From contig CAMZCT010000005.1 in NCBI GenBank assembly GCA_947305065.1, positions 1 to 64,000 of the forward strand: 64,000 nucleotides of DNA, read 5' to 3'. Numbering within the stretch: the stretch's first letter is position 1; every line of letters begins with the position of its first letter. The stretch is from an uncultured Mycoplasmatota bacterium. GTDB taxonomy: Bacteria; Bacillota_I; Bacilli_A; RF39; UBA660. Made by a program: the position numbers and the translations under genes. The notes under the pieces were generated by a model that was given only the letters and a program-made list of their open reading frames with translations, did no database searches and was not told the origin of the DNA. Below, piece by piece: positions 1-9,413 of this stretch.

Positions 1-574
1 CTCTATATCTTAATTTCTTTCTTTTAAAAATATCATCTGCTGTTTCACCATTATATAGTCCTTTATATCCTGCATTATGAAATCTTGCTAAATCTTTTAC
101 ACCACTATTAACTGCAGTTTTATTTAAATTATAATTTCCTTTTCTTGCTTGATTTCTTCGATATAGTCTTTTCTCATCTTCTGATAGTTCATTATATTCT
201 TTTTCACTTAGTTCTTGTTTCCTTGTTTGGATAGCAAAATATGTTTGTCCAAAAGCCACTACTGGTTTTGAGGAATCAGAGTTTTGAACTATTAAATAAC
301 ATGCATACCTAGTTAATCCATAATCTTTTAGCTTTCTTTTTGCATTTGAACCTATATCTACCATTACGTCCATTTGGGCGAAATGGTTCTCGACATTTTG
401 ACCACTCTTTTCACAGGAAATCATCGCTTTTTTTATTGATGGCAAAAACTTTCTATATTCACCATATTCTAATATTTTCCCTAATTCTCTTGCTAGCCAA
501 TATTCATTACCATTTTCATCTATATGTTTAATATCTTCAAATATTTTTTCTGTATATTCTTTTATTTCATTCAT
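1..574 (-). CDS. dinD: DNA damage-inducible protein D (DinD)-like, truncated by window edge
   Basis: Not in the ORF track because it runs off the edge. Reverse translation from ATG at 574: MNEIKEYTEKIFEDIKHIDENGNEYWLARELGKILEYGEYRKFLPSIKKAMISCEKSGQNVENHFAQMDVMVDIGSNAKRKLKDYGLTRYACYLIVQNSDSSKPVVAFGQTYFAIQTRKQE..., matching the DinD N-terminal pattern (WxARELxxxLxYxxxxxF, YxLTRYACYLIxQN, AxxYFAxQTRxQE). RBS GGAAGG upstream. Confidence 0.85.
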   Translation of the reverse strand, partial: MNEIKEYTEKIFEDIKHIDENGNEYWLARELGKILEYGEYRKFLPSIKKAMISCEKSGQNVENHFAQMDVMVDIGSNAKRKLKDYGLTRYACYLIVQNSDSSKPVVAFGQTYFAIQTRKQELSEKEYNELSEDEKRLYRRNQARKGNYNLNKTAVNSGVKDLARFHNAGYKGLYNGETADDIFKRKKLRYR

Positions 575-590
575 TTTATCATCTTCCTTC

Positions 591-737
591 CTACGGACTA
601 CATGTTTCTATCTTTAATTTATTATTATTAATCTTAAGTATAATACTACCATCTTGATCTGTTCTATATATTTTTGAGTTTTCTAAATTATTTAATACTT
701 CTTTATTTGGATGACCATATCTATTATTTTTGCCAAC
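591..737 (-). pseudogene. comEC 3'-end fragment, copy 3 (48 codons; ORF 591-776 includes 13 unrelated codons)
   Basis: VGKNNRYGHPNKEVLNNLENSKIYRTDQDGSIILKINNNKLKIETCSP matches the C-terminus of full ComEC. Confidence 0.9.
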
Positions 738-777
738 TGGTATTGAGTAGTTAGTACATATAATAAAAAAAAACAAA

Positions 778-1209
778 CTATCTTATGACAATTTGTTTTG
801 GTTCCCTACGTTGCTTATATAATAAAGGACAGCGACAACTACTTTTATCCCATCTATTAATTTTTATTTTGTTGTCTTTTATATAATCAATTATTTCATC
901 CTTATTTATGCAACCAATAAAAGTTATTTTTCCATCATCATTATACACTATATCTTTAATGTAACTTACGAAAGAAAATCTATCATATAAATAGATAATA
1001 TCATTCATATATGAAATATCTTTATCGTAAATTATCTCTTTTGCATCCTTTTTATGATTTGATTCAACATCTTGTATCATTATACTCAAATCTCCCATAT
1101 CAAAATCATTACCATTAGTTTGAATTAATATTTTATCCTTTATATACTTTAATTCAACTCCTAAAAAATAATCTCTATTATTAATTCTAATTTTTCTTTC
1201 GATTGTCAT
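778..1209 (-). CDS. hypothetical protein (143 aa)
   Basis: Intact ORF lying between comEC repeats; no family recognised. Confidence 0.6.
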   Translation of the reverse strand: MTIERKIRINNRDYFLGVELKYIKDKILIQTNGNDFDMGDLSIMIQDVESNHKKDAKEIIYDKDISYMNDIIYLYDRFSFVSYIKDIVYNDDGKITFIGCINKDEIIDYIKDNKIKINRWDKSSCRCPLLYKQRREPKQIVIR

Positions 1210-1235
1210 AATTATTACACCTCATAAAGATTATA

Positions 1236-2126
1236 TCACACTAATTCATATTCTCTAACTGCAATTCTATCATCCGAACAATATTCAATTACAAATTTAT
1301 TCTCTCTTTTGCATATTAAAATTCCCATTGTATTGTTATTACTTACTTCTTTTATATTTTTATCAATATAATTCATATATTTTTGAACTTGTGAAATGTA
1401 TTCTACTTTAAACTCTGTTACTTTTAGTTCAACAACTACATAACAATTGTATTTTATATTAAATAATAACAAATCTATATAGTGGTTTCTATCACCTATT
1501 TTAATCTTATACTCACTACCTATAAAACTAAACGAATTACCAAGTTCTTTCATAAAAGATTCTATATCTTCTAATATTAAAAGGTGTAATGCTTTTTCGG
1601 TTGTTATTTCTATATCATTTTTATTTTTAATTAAGACAGGATTAGGTATTAAATCTTTTACTTCAAGCTTTTCACTATTAATAAGTTTGTTCTTTGCTTC
1701 AATCGGAAGTCTTTCATATTCACCATTCCTAATTATTTCTTCCAATTGTCTTTTTGAAAGATTTCTTTTTTCTATTTGTTCTACATAATATTTTATCTCA
1801 TTACTATCGTTTATGCTAAATAATTGCCTTATATGACTAATTGATAATTTGGTCCCCAGTGGGGACCATTTTTGCTCTTCAAAAAATTGATATAATTGTC
1901 GCATTCTTCTTAAAGTTCTTGGATTGTATTTTTTTTCTACTTCAACTGATAGTTTTTTTGAATAATTACCAATTATATTATCACCATATTTACTTCCTGC
2001 TTCTAACAATAATTTTCCTACCTCGTAATGTGTCAAAAGAGTATGTTTTTCTTTAGAATAATCTTTTACTTTTGAATATACTTCATCATCAATTAATTTA
2101 TTTTTAATCTCATTATAATAATTCAT
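1236..2126 (-). CDS. DUF1016 / YhcG-like PDDEXK nuclease domain protein
   Basis: N-terminal SPLGTKLSISHIRQLFSI and C-terminal HYIDLLLFN...YVVVELKV nuclease-like motif typical of YhcG. The RBS (AAGGAG) directly follows the comEC copy-2 stop codon. Confidence 0.85.
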   Translation of the reverse strand: MNYYNEIKNKLIDDEVYSKVKDYSKEKHTLLTHYEVGKLLLEAGSKYGDNIIGNYSKKLSVEVEKKYNPRTLRRMRQLYQFFEEQKWSPLGTKLSISHIRQLFSINDSNEIKYYVEQIEKRNLSKRQLEEIIRNGEYERLPIEAKNKLINSEKLEVKDLIPNPVLIKNKNDIEITTEKALHLLILEDIESFMKELGNSFSFIGSEYKIKIGDRNHYIDLLLFNIKYNCYVVVELKVTEFKVEYISQVQKYMNYIDKNIKEVSNNNTMGILICKRENKFVIEYCSDDRIAVREYELV

Positions 2127-2137
2127 ATTACTCCTTT

Positions 2138-2707
2138 CTACGGACTACAAGTATCAATCTTTAATTTATTATTTTTAATTTTGAACATAATACTACCATC
2201 TTGATCTGTTCTATAAATTTTAGATTCTTCTAGATTATTTAATACTTCTTTGTTTGGATGACCATAACGATTATTCTTACCTACACTAATAATTGAATAT
2301 TTAGGATTAATTTCATCAACAAATTCTTTACTACTACTTGTTTTAGATCCATGATGTCCTACTTTTAATACATCTATATCTGATAAATTATAAATACTCA
2401 TTATTTCTCTTTCAGTTGTTATAGATGCATCTCCCATAAACATAAATTTATAACAGTCAAGTTCCGTATAAATAACATTGCTATTATCATTTTCATTATC
2501 ATATTCTTTTGTCTGTAAAAAATATAATTTATTCTTATCAATATTTAATTCTTTAATGCATGAATAATATTTTATCTTCTTTTTATCTAATACATTGATT
2601 AATTCTTTTTCTAAATCATTAAATTCACCATAGTTAAAGATTACTTTTTCTACTTTAAAATTATTTACTAAATTAATCGCTTCTCCCATATGATCATAGT
2701 CTCCATG
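2138..2707 (-). pseudogene. comEC 3'-end fragment, copy 2 (189 codons, reading frame open; ORF 2138-2728)
   Basis: HGDYDHMGEAINLVNNFKVEKVIF...GDAS...GHHGSKTSS...CSP collinear with the last 189 residues of full ComEC at high identity. Similarity stops abruptly at the HGDYDH codon. Confidence 0.93.
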
Positions 2708-2754
2708 TGGTGACATACGTTTATGCATACGAATTAAAAGAACATAATCATTTC

Positions 2755-2970
2755 TTAAACGATTATGTTCTTAAATTTATCTAGGAGTATTTGGTAAGAC
2801 TTTGTTTTTTCTATAGATTTATTTTCATTCATAGACTCATATAATATATTTGATTTTAACTTATAATCTGAAATTTTATACCAATATGATGGACATACTG
2901 TTTTAATTTTATTGTTTTTACAGTATTCCTGATACTTTTTTTCTATCGTAAGATAAATATACTTATCCAT
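2755..2970 (-). CDS. hypothetical protein (71 aa)
   Basis: Intact ORF directly downstream of and abutting ORF 2970-3944. Confidence 0.5.
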   Translation of the reverse strand: MDKYIYLTIEKKYQEYCKNNKIKTVCPSYWYKISDYKLKSNILYESMNENKSIEKTKSYQILLDKFKNIIV

Positions 2971-3944
2971 TATTTAACATTCCTCTTTTCTTTATTAAAA
3001 TTATTAATTGTTAATTCGCGATAATGTTTTGAATATCCAATTAAACAATAATATAATTCCTCTTCTAATACTTCATTTAATAATTGATTGATAGTTTCAA
3101 CATCATTGGTAGCTCGTATTTCTTCATATGTCGCTATTATTTCAGAAAACCACATAATGTCATCATTTTGTTCAAAGTATTGTCTTGGATGGCCGTAAGT
3201 AAATGTATCATTAGGTAAAATATCTGCTATTCTACCTCTCATAATATTATTAATCAATCCATAAAAATAAAAATATGAAGGATATAATCTTTCCATAATT
3301 TTATATGTATATTGTTTATTATCTTCTATATATAACAATCGAATATATTCTTCAAATGAAACTCTTGAATTTAATACAAATTCAATCATCTCGCTGTCAT
3401 ATCCTTCTTCTATCATATGTTTTTTAATATTTGAGTCATCAACACTTAATAATATGTCACTTTCATATTTATTTTCGCTTAAAGAAGCCAGTTTTATACA
3501 TTTGTCAATAATCGGTAGTAAAATGCTATTGATAATAGATTTTACTTTTTTGATAAATCCATCAGTGTTAATATCATTTAATAGTTTTTTAATAAATAAA
3601 GGATCATATTGTCTAGCCCCATAATAATGTATAATATGTTCAAATTCATGAATTAATGCAAATTCATTATCATCTTTTAATATACTAATTAAAATACGTC
3701 TTTCAACAAAATTAATCATAAACTGAGATTTATCACTACATTCAATACTAAAATCAGAATTATCTACAATTACTAATAGTGCATCCAATGTACTGTTTGC
3801 ATATGTTTCATTCATATTAAATAAATGTAAAAATGTTTTTTCTGTTAGTTTTAATAAAATATTGTCTTCATCATTTAAATAATTGATTTTACTGATAAAT
3901 GACTTAACTTTTGCTTCAAACATTACTAAAACCTCCGTAATCAT
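2970..3944 (-). CDS. HExxH-motif putative metallopeptidase-like protein
   Basis: FALIHEFEHIIHYYG contains HEFEH (HExxH); later SEIIATYEEIRA could supply a third ligand. Start may be internal at MFEAKVKSF (RBS GGAGG). Confidence 0.55.
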   Translation of the reverse strand: MITEVLVMFEAKVKSFISKINYLNDEDNILLKLTEKTFLHLFNMNETYANSTLDALLVIVDNSDFSIECSDKSQFMINFVERRILISILKDDNEFALIHEFEHIIHYYGARQYDPLFIKKLLNDINTDGFIKKVKSIINSILLPIIDKCIKLASLSENKYESDILLSVDDSNIKKHMIEEGYDSEMIEFVLNSRVSFEEYIRLLYIEDNKQYTYKIMERLYPSYFYFYGLINNIMRGRIADILPNDTFTYGHPRQYFEQNDDIMWFSEIIATYEEIRATNDVETINQLLNEVLEEELYYCLIGYSKHYRELTINNFNKEKRNVK

Positions 3945-3964
3945 TATATCACATTTATATAAGC

Positions 3965-5983
3965 TTATGGACTACAAGTCTCAATTTTTAATTTATTATC
4001 CTTTATCTTAAACATAATACTTCCATCTTGATCTGTTCTATATACTTTTGAATCATTTAAATTATCTAATACTTCTTTATTTGGATGTCCATAACGATTA
4101 TTTTTACCAACACTAATAACAGAATATTTAGGATTAATATCATCTATAAACTCTTTACTTGAACTTGTCTTAGATCCATGATGTCCTACTTTTAATACAT
4201 CTATATCTTGTAAATTATATTTATCTAGTATTTCTTTTTCAGTAGTAATAGATGCATCTCCCATAAACATAAACTTATAACCATCGAGTTCAGTGATTAT
4301 TACATTACTATTATCATTTTCGTTATCATATTCTTTCGTTTGCAAGAAATATAGTTTATTTTTATCTATATCTAATTCTTTAATACATGAATAATATTTA
4401 ATATTTTTCTTATCTAGTACTTTAATCAGTTCTTTCTCTAAATCATTATAGGTTCCACAATTAAAGATTACTTTTTCCACTTTAAAATTATTTACAAGAT
4501 TTATTGCTTCTCCCATATGATCGTAGTCCCCATGAGTAATAACTAAAGTTGAAACGGACGATATATTTTCAGCATGAAAAAATTCAATAATATTATTCGA
4601 AATATGAAAACCAGTATTTAAAACAGCCCCTCCAGTATCAATCATAATCACATCTTTATGCTGAGGAGATACTAAAAGCACACTATCTCCTTGCCCAACA
4701 TCAAAAAAATATAAACTGTAAGAAAAATCGAATAAATATGCATATTTAATCAAAATGATAAATATTAAAAGAACCATCGTATATTTAAATCCGCGATTAA
4801 TGAATAATAGTAACAACGCATAATAAATAATAGAAATAAACCAAGAAAAACTCATATAAACAGTAAACGCATCAAACGATGAAAAAAAGAACGTAATTTT
4901 TTCAAGTAGAAATATCAAAAACTGAAAGAGGCCCATAAGAAACGGGAAAAAGAATACAAATAAACTAAACGGATAAATAATCAAAGAAACAAAAGGAATA
5001 TATATGACATTTAGAAAAATGCTTAATACATTATATCTATAAAAAAACAACAAATTAATAGGTAAACTAAATAAAGAAACAATAAATGAAGAAAAAAGAA
5101 GATTTATAAAAGTATTATTTGAATGTTTATTGTCTACATAAAAGAGGCCAAAGACACAAGATATAGAATACATAAAAGACATTTCGGTAACTATTCTATA
5201 ATTACCTAAAACAAGAATAAAAATAGTTAAAAAAAGAATTCTAACATTTGAAATATCAAACTTCATTTTGTCGTTCAATTGTTTAATCACAAGAAAAAAT
5301 ATGGTTCTTAAAACAGAAGGAGGAAAAGAAACAATAAAAGCATAAATAAAAAGCCAAATATCTAATAATAATATCTTGTGCTTAAATCTTTTAAAAATCT
5401 TCATAAAAAAAATCGAAAAAAAGCCAATATGCATCCCGGAAATTGCAAATAAATGAGCAACTCCCAAATCTTGATAACTACTATATAATTCCAAATCACC
5501 TTTATCCCCAATAATAAAAGCTCTTAAATACCCCGTAGAATCAATATCATCAATACGTTTAACTATATTATTCTTTAAAATACATAAAATATTTGTATTT
5601 CTCTTAACAATCACAACCTTTTTAGCTGTCATTGTATAATTAATCCCCTTATTTTTTAAATACTTTCTATAATTAAAATTATGTGAAATAGTATTAGCTC
5701 TAGGAATTACCATTTTACCTTCTACCTTAATTACATCTCCAAAATTAACATTCAGATTATTATTATAACTATTTACAATGACTTTCTCTTCTCCACTTAA
5801 AAGAATACTAGTTTTACCTTCTTTTACTGAAAAATCAAATACTTTTCCAATTATATAATTAGTATCCAAATTGTATATACTGTCTTTATCAAATTTGTAA
5901 TTTATAATTACAAAAATAACTATAAAAAAGAAAAGAAAATAATACAAAACATTAGATTGTAATATTTTCTTTAATCTTGGCAA
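3965..5983 (-). CDS. comEC: DNA internalization-related competence protein ComEC/Rec2
   Basis: Multi-TM competence domain (FAISGMHIGFFS), C-terminal MBL domain (THGDYDHMGE, GDAS, GHHGSK), directly downstream of comEA. Confidence 0.95.
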   Translation of the reverse strand: MPRLKKILQSNVLYYFLFFFIVIFVIINYKFDKDSIYNLDTNYIIGKVFDFSVKEGKTSILLSGEEKVIVNSYNNNLNVNFGDVIKVEGKMVIPRANTISHNFNYRKYLKNKGINYTMTAKKVVIVKRNTNILCILKNNIVKRIDDIDSTGYLRAFIIGDKGDLELYSSYQDLGVAHLFAISGMHIGFFSIFFMKIFKRFKHKILLLDIWLFIYAFIVSFPPSVLRTIFFLVIKQLNDKMKFDISNVRILFLTIFILVLGNYRIVTEMSFMYSISCVFGLFYVDNKHSNNTFINLLFSSFIVSLFSLPINLLFFYRYNVLSIFLNVIYIPFVSLIIYPFSLFVFFFPFLMGLFQFLIFLLEKITFFFSSFDAFTVYMSFSWFISIIYYALLLLFINRGFKYTMVLLIFIILIKYAYLFDFSYSLYFFDVGQGDSVLLVSPQHKDVIMIDTGGAVLNTGFHISNNIIEFFHAENISSVSTLVITHGDYDHMGEAINLVNNFKVEKVIFNCGTYNDLEKELIKVLDKKNIKYYSCIKELDIDKNKLYFLQTKEYDNENDNSNVIITELDGYKFMFMGDASITTEKEILDKYNLQDIDVLKVGHHGSKTSSSKEFIDDINPKYSVISVGKNNRYGHPNKEVLDNLNDSKVYRTDQDGSIMFKIKDNKLKIETCSP

Positions 5984-6683
5984 ATAACGCTTCTCCTATT
6001 CCGCTAACATTTTTAATATCTTCAATACTTTTAAATAATCCATTACTATTCCTATATTCGATTATTGCGAGTGCTTTACTTTCACCTATACCGGCCAAAC
6101 TCAACAATTCCTCTTTAGTCGCTATATTAATATTCACCTTTGTACTTTCATTTAATGAACTATTATCATTATCTGCTTCACCATATGATATCAAAGAAGA
6201 CCCTTCACAAGAACTTATTTCATAAGTCGGACAAATACATTCTTTCTTTTCAACATTCTCAATAGTATTAATATTAATTTCTTTTTTATAATTATTCAAT
6301 TCTGTACTCGTATAAACATAGATAACCATCTGATCTTCAAGTTTTTTACTCAAATTAATATTTTTAGTCGTCCCTTTACTAGTTATACCTCCAGCAGCCT
6401 CTAAAGCATCATTTACTATACTTCCTTCTTTAAGTAAATAAACACCTTGTTGTTTAACTGCTCCTTTAACATCTATTCTTATCTCCGCAGTTGTCTCTAT
6501 ACACTTATCCTTTTGATCTATCTCTTTTTTATCAACTAAAGCTATTTTTTTATCACTATTAATTACGACGTTTTCTTTCTTGTTAATAATCGATAAAACA
6601 TTTAATACCACTAAAACTATCAAAAGTACAGCTATTATAATATCTTTTATTATCTTATATTTAATATCATCAATAAAATCCAT
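5952..6683 (-). CDS. comEA: competence protein ComEA
   Basis: N-terminal TM, SLBB-like segment (VKGAVKQQGVYLLKEGSIVNDALEAAGG), C-terminal HhH (VNINIATKEELLSLAGIGESKALAIIEYR). Confidence 0.95.
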   Translation of the reverse strand: MDFIDDIKYKIIKDIIIAVLLIVLVVLNVLSIINKKENVVINSDKKIALVDKKEIDQKDKCIETTAEIRIDVKGAVKQQGVYLLKEGSIVNDALEAAGGITSKGTTKNINLSKKLEDQMVIYVYTSTELNNYKKEININTIENVEKKECICPTYEISSCEGSSLISYGEADNDNSSLNESTKVNINIATKEELLSLAGIGESKALAIIEYRNSNGLFKSIEDIKNVSGIGEALFAKIKENITI

Positions 6684-6789
6684 AAAACCTCCTTCTATTT
6701 AACTACTCCTTTCATAATATATTTTAGCAGTTAATACTCTCATTCCTTTTTTTACATTAAAAAAAGAGCTAAAAAAGCTCAATAAATAA

Positions 6790-7395
6790 TTACTTATGAC
6801 TAAAACTAACACCTTTAAAATACTCATATGAGCAATCATCAATTACTCCTCCAGACACATTCTTATTTTTTATTATATCAGGATGAGATAACAAATATTC
6901 ATTAGCAAAAACAAACAATTCTTCAAAAGACATAATATGTCTTATTTTATTTTCTATTCTATAATTAATAAGATCCTTTATAAAACCACACAAATAGGGA
7001 TAATTTCTAAAATATGACCGATATTCTCCATTAATATAAAAACTAGTCGTCCCCTTGTTTATTAATTCAAGGAAAGCTGAAGAATCGCAATTATAATACA
7101 TACCATCAAAATCTATACCTTCAGAGTTACTATTCTCAATTAACGTTTCTAATGTTCTTTTAGGAACTATAATAGTTAAATCTACAAGATTAAAGGAATA
7201 AAACTTTTCGCCCTCTATAGTCCCTAGTAAAAAAATAAGAATCTTACTAAGATTATCAATTGAAAAAGTAGAATAAATATACAACTCTTGATTAACATCA
7301 TATAATCTATCTTCATATTTACTATTTAAATTAGCTGCTTTAGAATCTTTCTTACATATTCTATTACGCTTTTCTTCCAAATCATATAAAGTCAT
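6790..7395 (-). CDS. hypothetical protein (201 aa)
   Basis: Intact ORF, no family recognised; terminator-like hairpin GAGCTaaaaaAGCTC just past its stop. Confidence 0.6.
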   Translation of the reverse strand: MTLYDLEEKRNRICKKDSKAANLNSKYEDRLYDVNQELYIYSTFSIDNLSKILIFLLGTIEGEKFYSFNLVDLTIIVPKRTLETLIENSNSEGIDFDGMYYNCDSSAFLELINKGTTSFYINGEYRSYFRNYPYLCGFIKDLINYRIENKIRHIMSFEELFVFANEYLLSHPDIIKNKNVSGGVIDDCSYEYFKGVSFSHK

Positions 7396-7460
7396 AACAA
7401 ACCCACTCCGTTAAAAAGTATATTATCACAAAAATCAAATATTACAACAAAAAAAGAATC

Positions 7461-8630
7461 TTATTTGAGATTCTTTATTTTTTCTCTTTTATCTTCTATT
7501 TTAGTTTCAATATTTATTCTTTGAATAATAGCCATACTAATTATAACACAAATTCCATAGCTACCACCATAACTTAAGAATGGCAACGGAACACCAGTAA
7601 GAGGAATAATTCCCAAAATACCCATTAAATTAATAATAATATGAGCAAACATATAAGTGAATATTCCATAAGCTAATATACTATTTCGTAAATTTTTAGC
7701 CGACTTAGCAATTTTAAGAATAGCAAACAACATTACAAAGTATCCAACAACAATAACACAACCAAATATTAACCCTAACTCTTCTACTACAATAGCAAAT
7801 ATAAAATCAGTGTGTGCTTCTGGAAGATACATATATTTTTGTGTAGAATTACCAAGTCCTACACCTCTAAGTCCTCCATTATGTATAGCAATATAGCTAT
7901 TACATACTTGATAACCACTATCTTCTTTATATCTTGAACAAGGGTTTAAGAAATTAAATCTATTTAACTGATAGGAATCAAATATTTTATCTTTAAAAAT
8001 TAATACTCCCCCTGCTCCTATTAAAAGCAAAATACCAATAATTCTATATACTAACTTCTTATACTTCCGAGATAAAGGAATAGAAAAGAAAATAAATGCT
8101 GCTATAAATGCAATAATAATTGCTCCACCCAAATCCGGTTGTTTAGCTAGCAATCCAAAAATAATGACCGAAAGTAACATCGGATATAAAGCCATAAAAG
8201 CATATAACCACTTATTTTTATAAGTTTTTAAAGAAAACTTATAGTAATAAATACTTAAGTATATTATTAAAGCAATCTTTGTAAACTCCAAAGGTTGTAA
8301 TCTCTTACCTCCCATTTCCAACCAAGCTTGCGCACCATTAGATATTTTACCAACAAAAAGTACTAAAACTAAGGCCGCTATCATACCATAAAAGAATATT
8401 CGATAAATAAATTTATATTTACTTGTAGGAATAGCCATTAAGATTAATCCCATAAAATAAGCAAGAATATAATACTTAACTTGCTTAAAAGCAAAATAAT
8501 TTGAAACAACATTATATCTTAAAACAGCTGCTACAGAAGAAGCAGATAAAATCATTACTATTCCTAATATAGTATAAAAAACCATTAGTACTAATAAAAG
8601 AAAATTCATATTTTTTAAATTATTCTTCAT
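7461..8630 (-). CDS. SEDS family cell shape/division protein (FtsW/RodA/SpoVE-like)
   Basis: QPLEFTKIALIIYLSIYY, PEAHTDFIFAIVVEELG, TGVPLPFLSYGGSYG. Confidence 0.95.
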   Translation of the reverse strand: MKNNLKNMNFLLLVLMVFYTILGIVMILSASSVAAVLRYNVVSNYFAFKQVKYYILAYFMGLILMAIPTSKYKFIYRIFFYGMIAALVLVLFVGKISNGAQAWLEMGGKRLQPLEFTKIALIIYLSIYYYKFSLKTYKNKWLYAFMALYPMLLSVIIFGLLAKQPDLGGAIIIAFIAAFIFFSIPLSRKYKKLVYRIIGILLLIGAGGVLIFKDKIFDSYQLNRFNFLNPCSRYKEDSGYQVCNSYIAIHNGGLRGVGLGNSTQKYMYLPEAHTDFIFAIVVEELGLIFGCVIVVGYFVMLFAILKIAKSAKNLRNSILAYGIFTYMFAHIIINLMGILGIIPLTGVPLPFLSYGGSYGICVIISMAIIQRINIETKIEDKREKIKNLK

Positions 8631-8768
8631 AGCAATCCCTCTATAATATATAATATCATATAATCAATCTTTAAAAAAGATAACTTATAATTTTATAACA
8701 GTTCTTTACAAAAAGGTGATATTTGTATTTTTTTCAAATATTTGGTATTATTATTTTCGGTGAGGAGT

Positions 8769-9323
8769 ATGGAAAAATTACCCAAAATAAAAATTTTAGA
8801 TGAGAAAAACAAAATATTAAGAACAAAAAGTAAGGAAGTAACCTTCCCTCTATCAGAAACTGATATTAATAGAATACACGATATGCTACTCTATTTGGAA
8901 ATGTCTCAAATAGATGAAACAAGAGAATATTATAAACTTAGAGCAGGAATGGGATTATCATATATTCAAATTGGTATTCCTAAAAGAATATTTGTTATAT
9001 CAGAAGAAATAGAAGAAGGAAAATTTGAAAGACACGTTGTTATTAATCCAAAGATTAAAAGTTCATCAGAAGAAATGGTTTACATAAAAGAAGGAGAAGG
9101 ATGTTTAAGTATTAATCGTCCTACTGAAGGTATAGTACCAAGACATGCTAGAATAACTCTTGAAGCATATGATGAATATGGTAATCTTTATAATATTCGC
9201 GTCAGAGAAGAATTAGCTGTTTGTTTCCAACATGAAATAGATCACTTAAATGGTATCTTATTTGTAGACCACATAGATCCAAAACACCCATATAAAAACG
9301 CCGAAAAATATCGTTGTATCTAA
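8769..9323 (+). CDS. def: peptide deformylase
   Basis: EGCLSINRPT and QHEIDHLNGILF; RBS GAGGAG before ATG 8769 favours this over the ORF start at 8742. Confidence 0.95.
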   Translation: MEKLPKIKILDEKNKILRTKSKEVTFPLSETDINRIHDMLLYLEMSQIDETREYYKLRAGMGLSYIQIGIPKRIFVISEEIEEGKFERHVVINPKIKSSSEEMVYIKEGEGCLSINRPTEGIVPRHARITLEAYDEYGNLYNIRVREELAVCFQHEIDHLNGILFVDHIDPKHPYKNAEKYRCI

Positions 9324-9324
9324 T

Positions 9325-9347
9325 AACACCTTATGGGTGTTTTTTTT
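9325..9347 (+). terminator. intrinsic terminator after def
   Basis: AACACC-ttat-GGGTGTT followed by T-run. Confidence 0.75.
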
Positions 9348-9356
9348 AAAATAAAT

Positions 9357-9385
9357 TTGACCTCTCTTAATTCAAATGCTATAAT
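9357..9385 (+). promoter_or_regulatory. SigA-type promoter
   Basis: TTGACC - 17 nt - TATAAT. Confidence 0.75.
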
Positions 9386-9413
9386 ACCATATCAAGAAAA
9401 GAGGGATTATCCT

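Noticed and set aside
340-531. Plus-strand ORF of 63 aa
   Set aside because: Antisense to the clear DinD-like frame; low-complexity hydrophobic translation typical of AT-rich antisense.
1853-1868. Palindrome ggtccccagtggggacc
   Set aside because: Lies in the conserved coding motif WSPLGTKLS of the DUF1016 gene; no independent support for a regulatory role.
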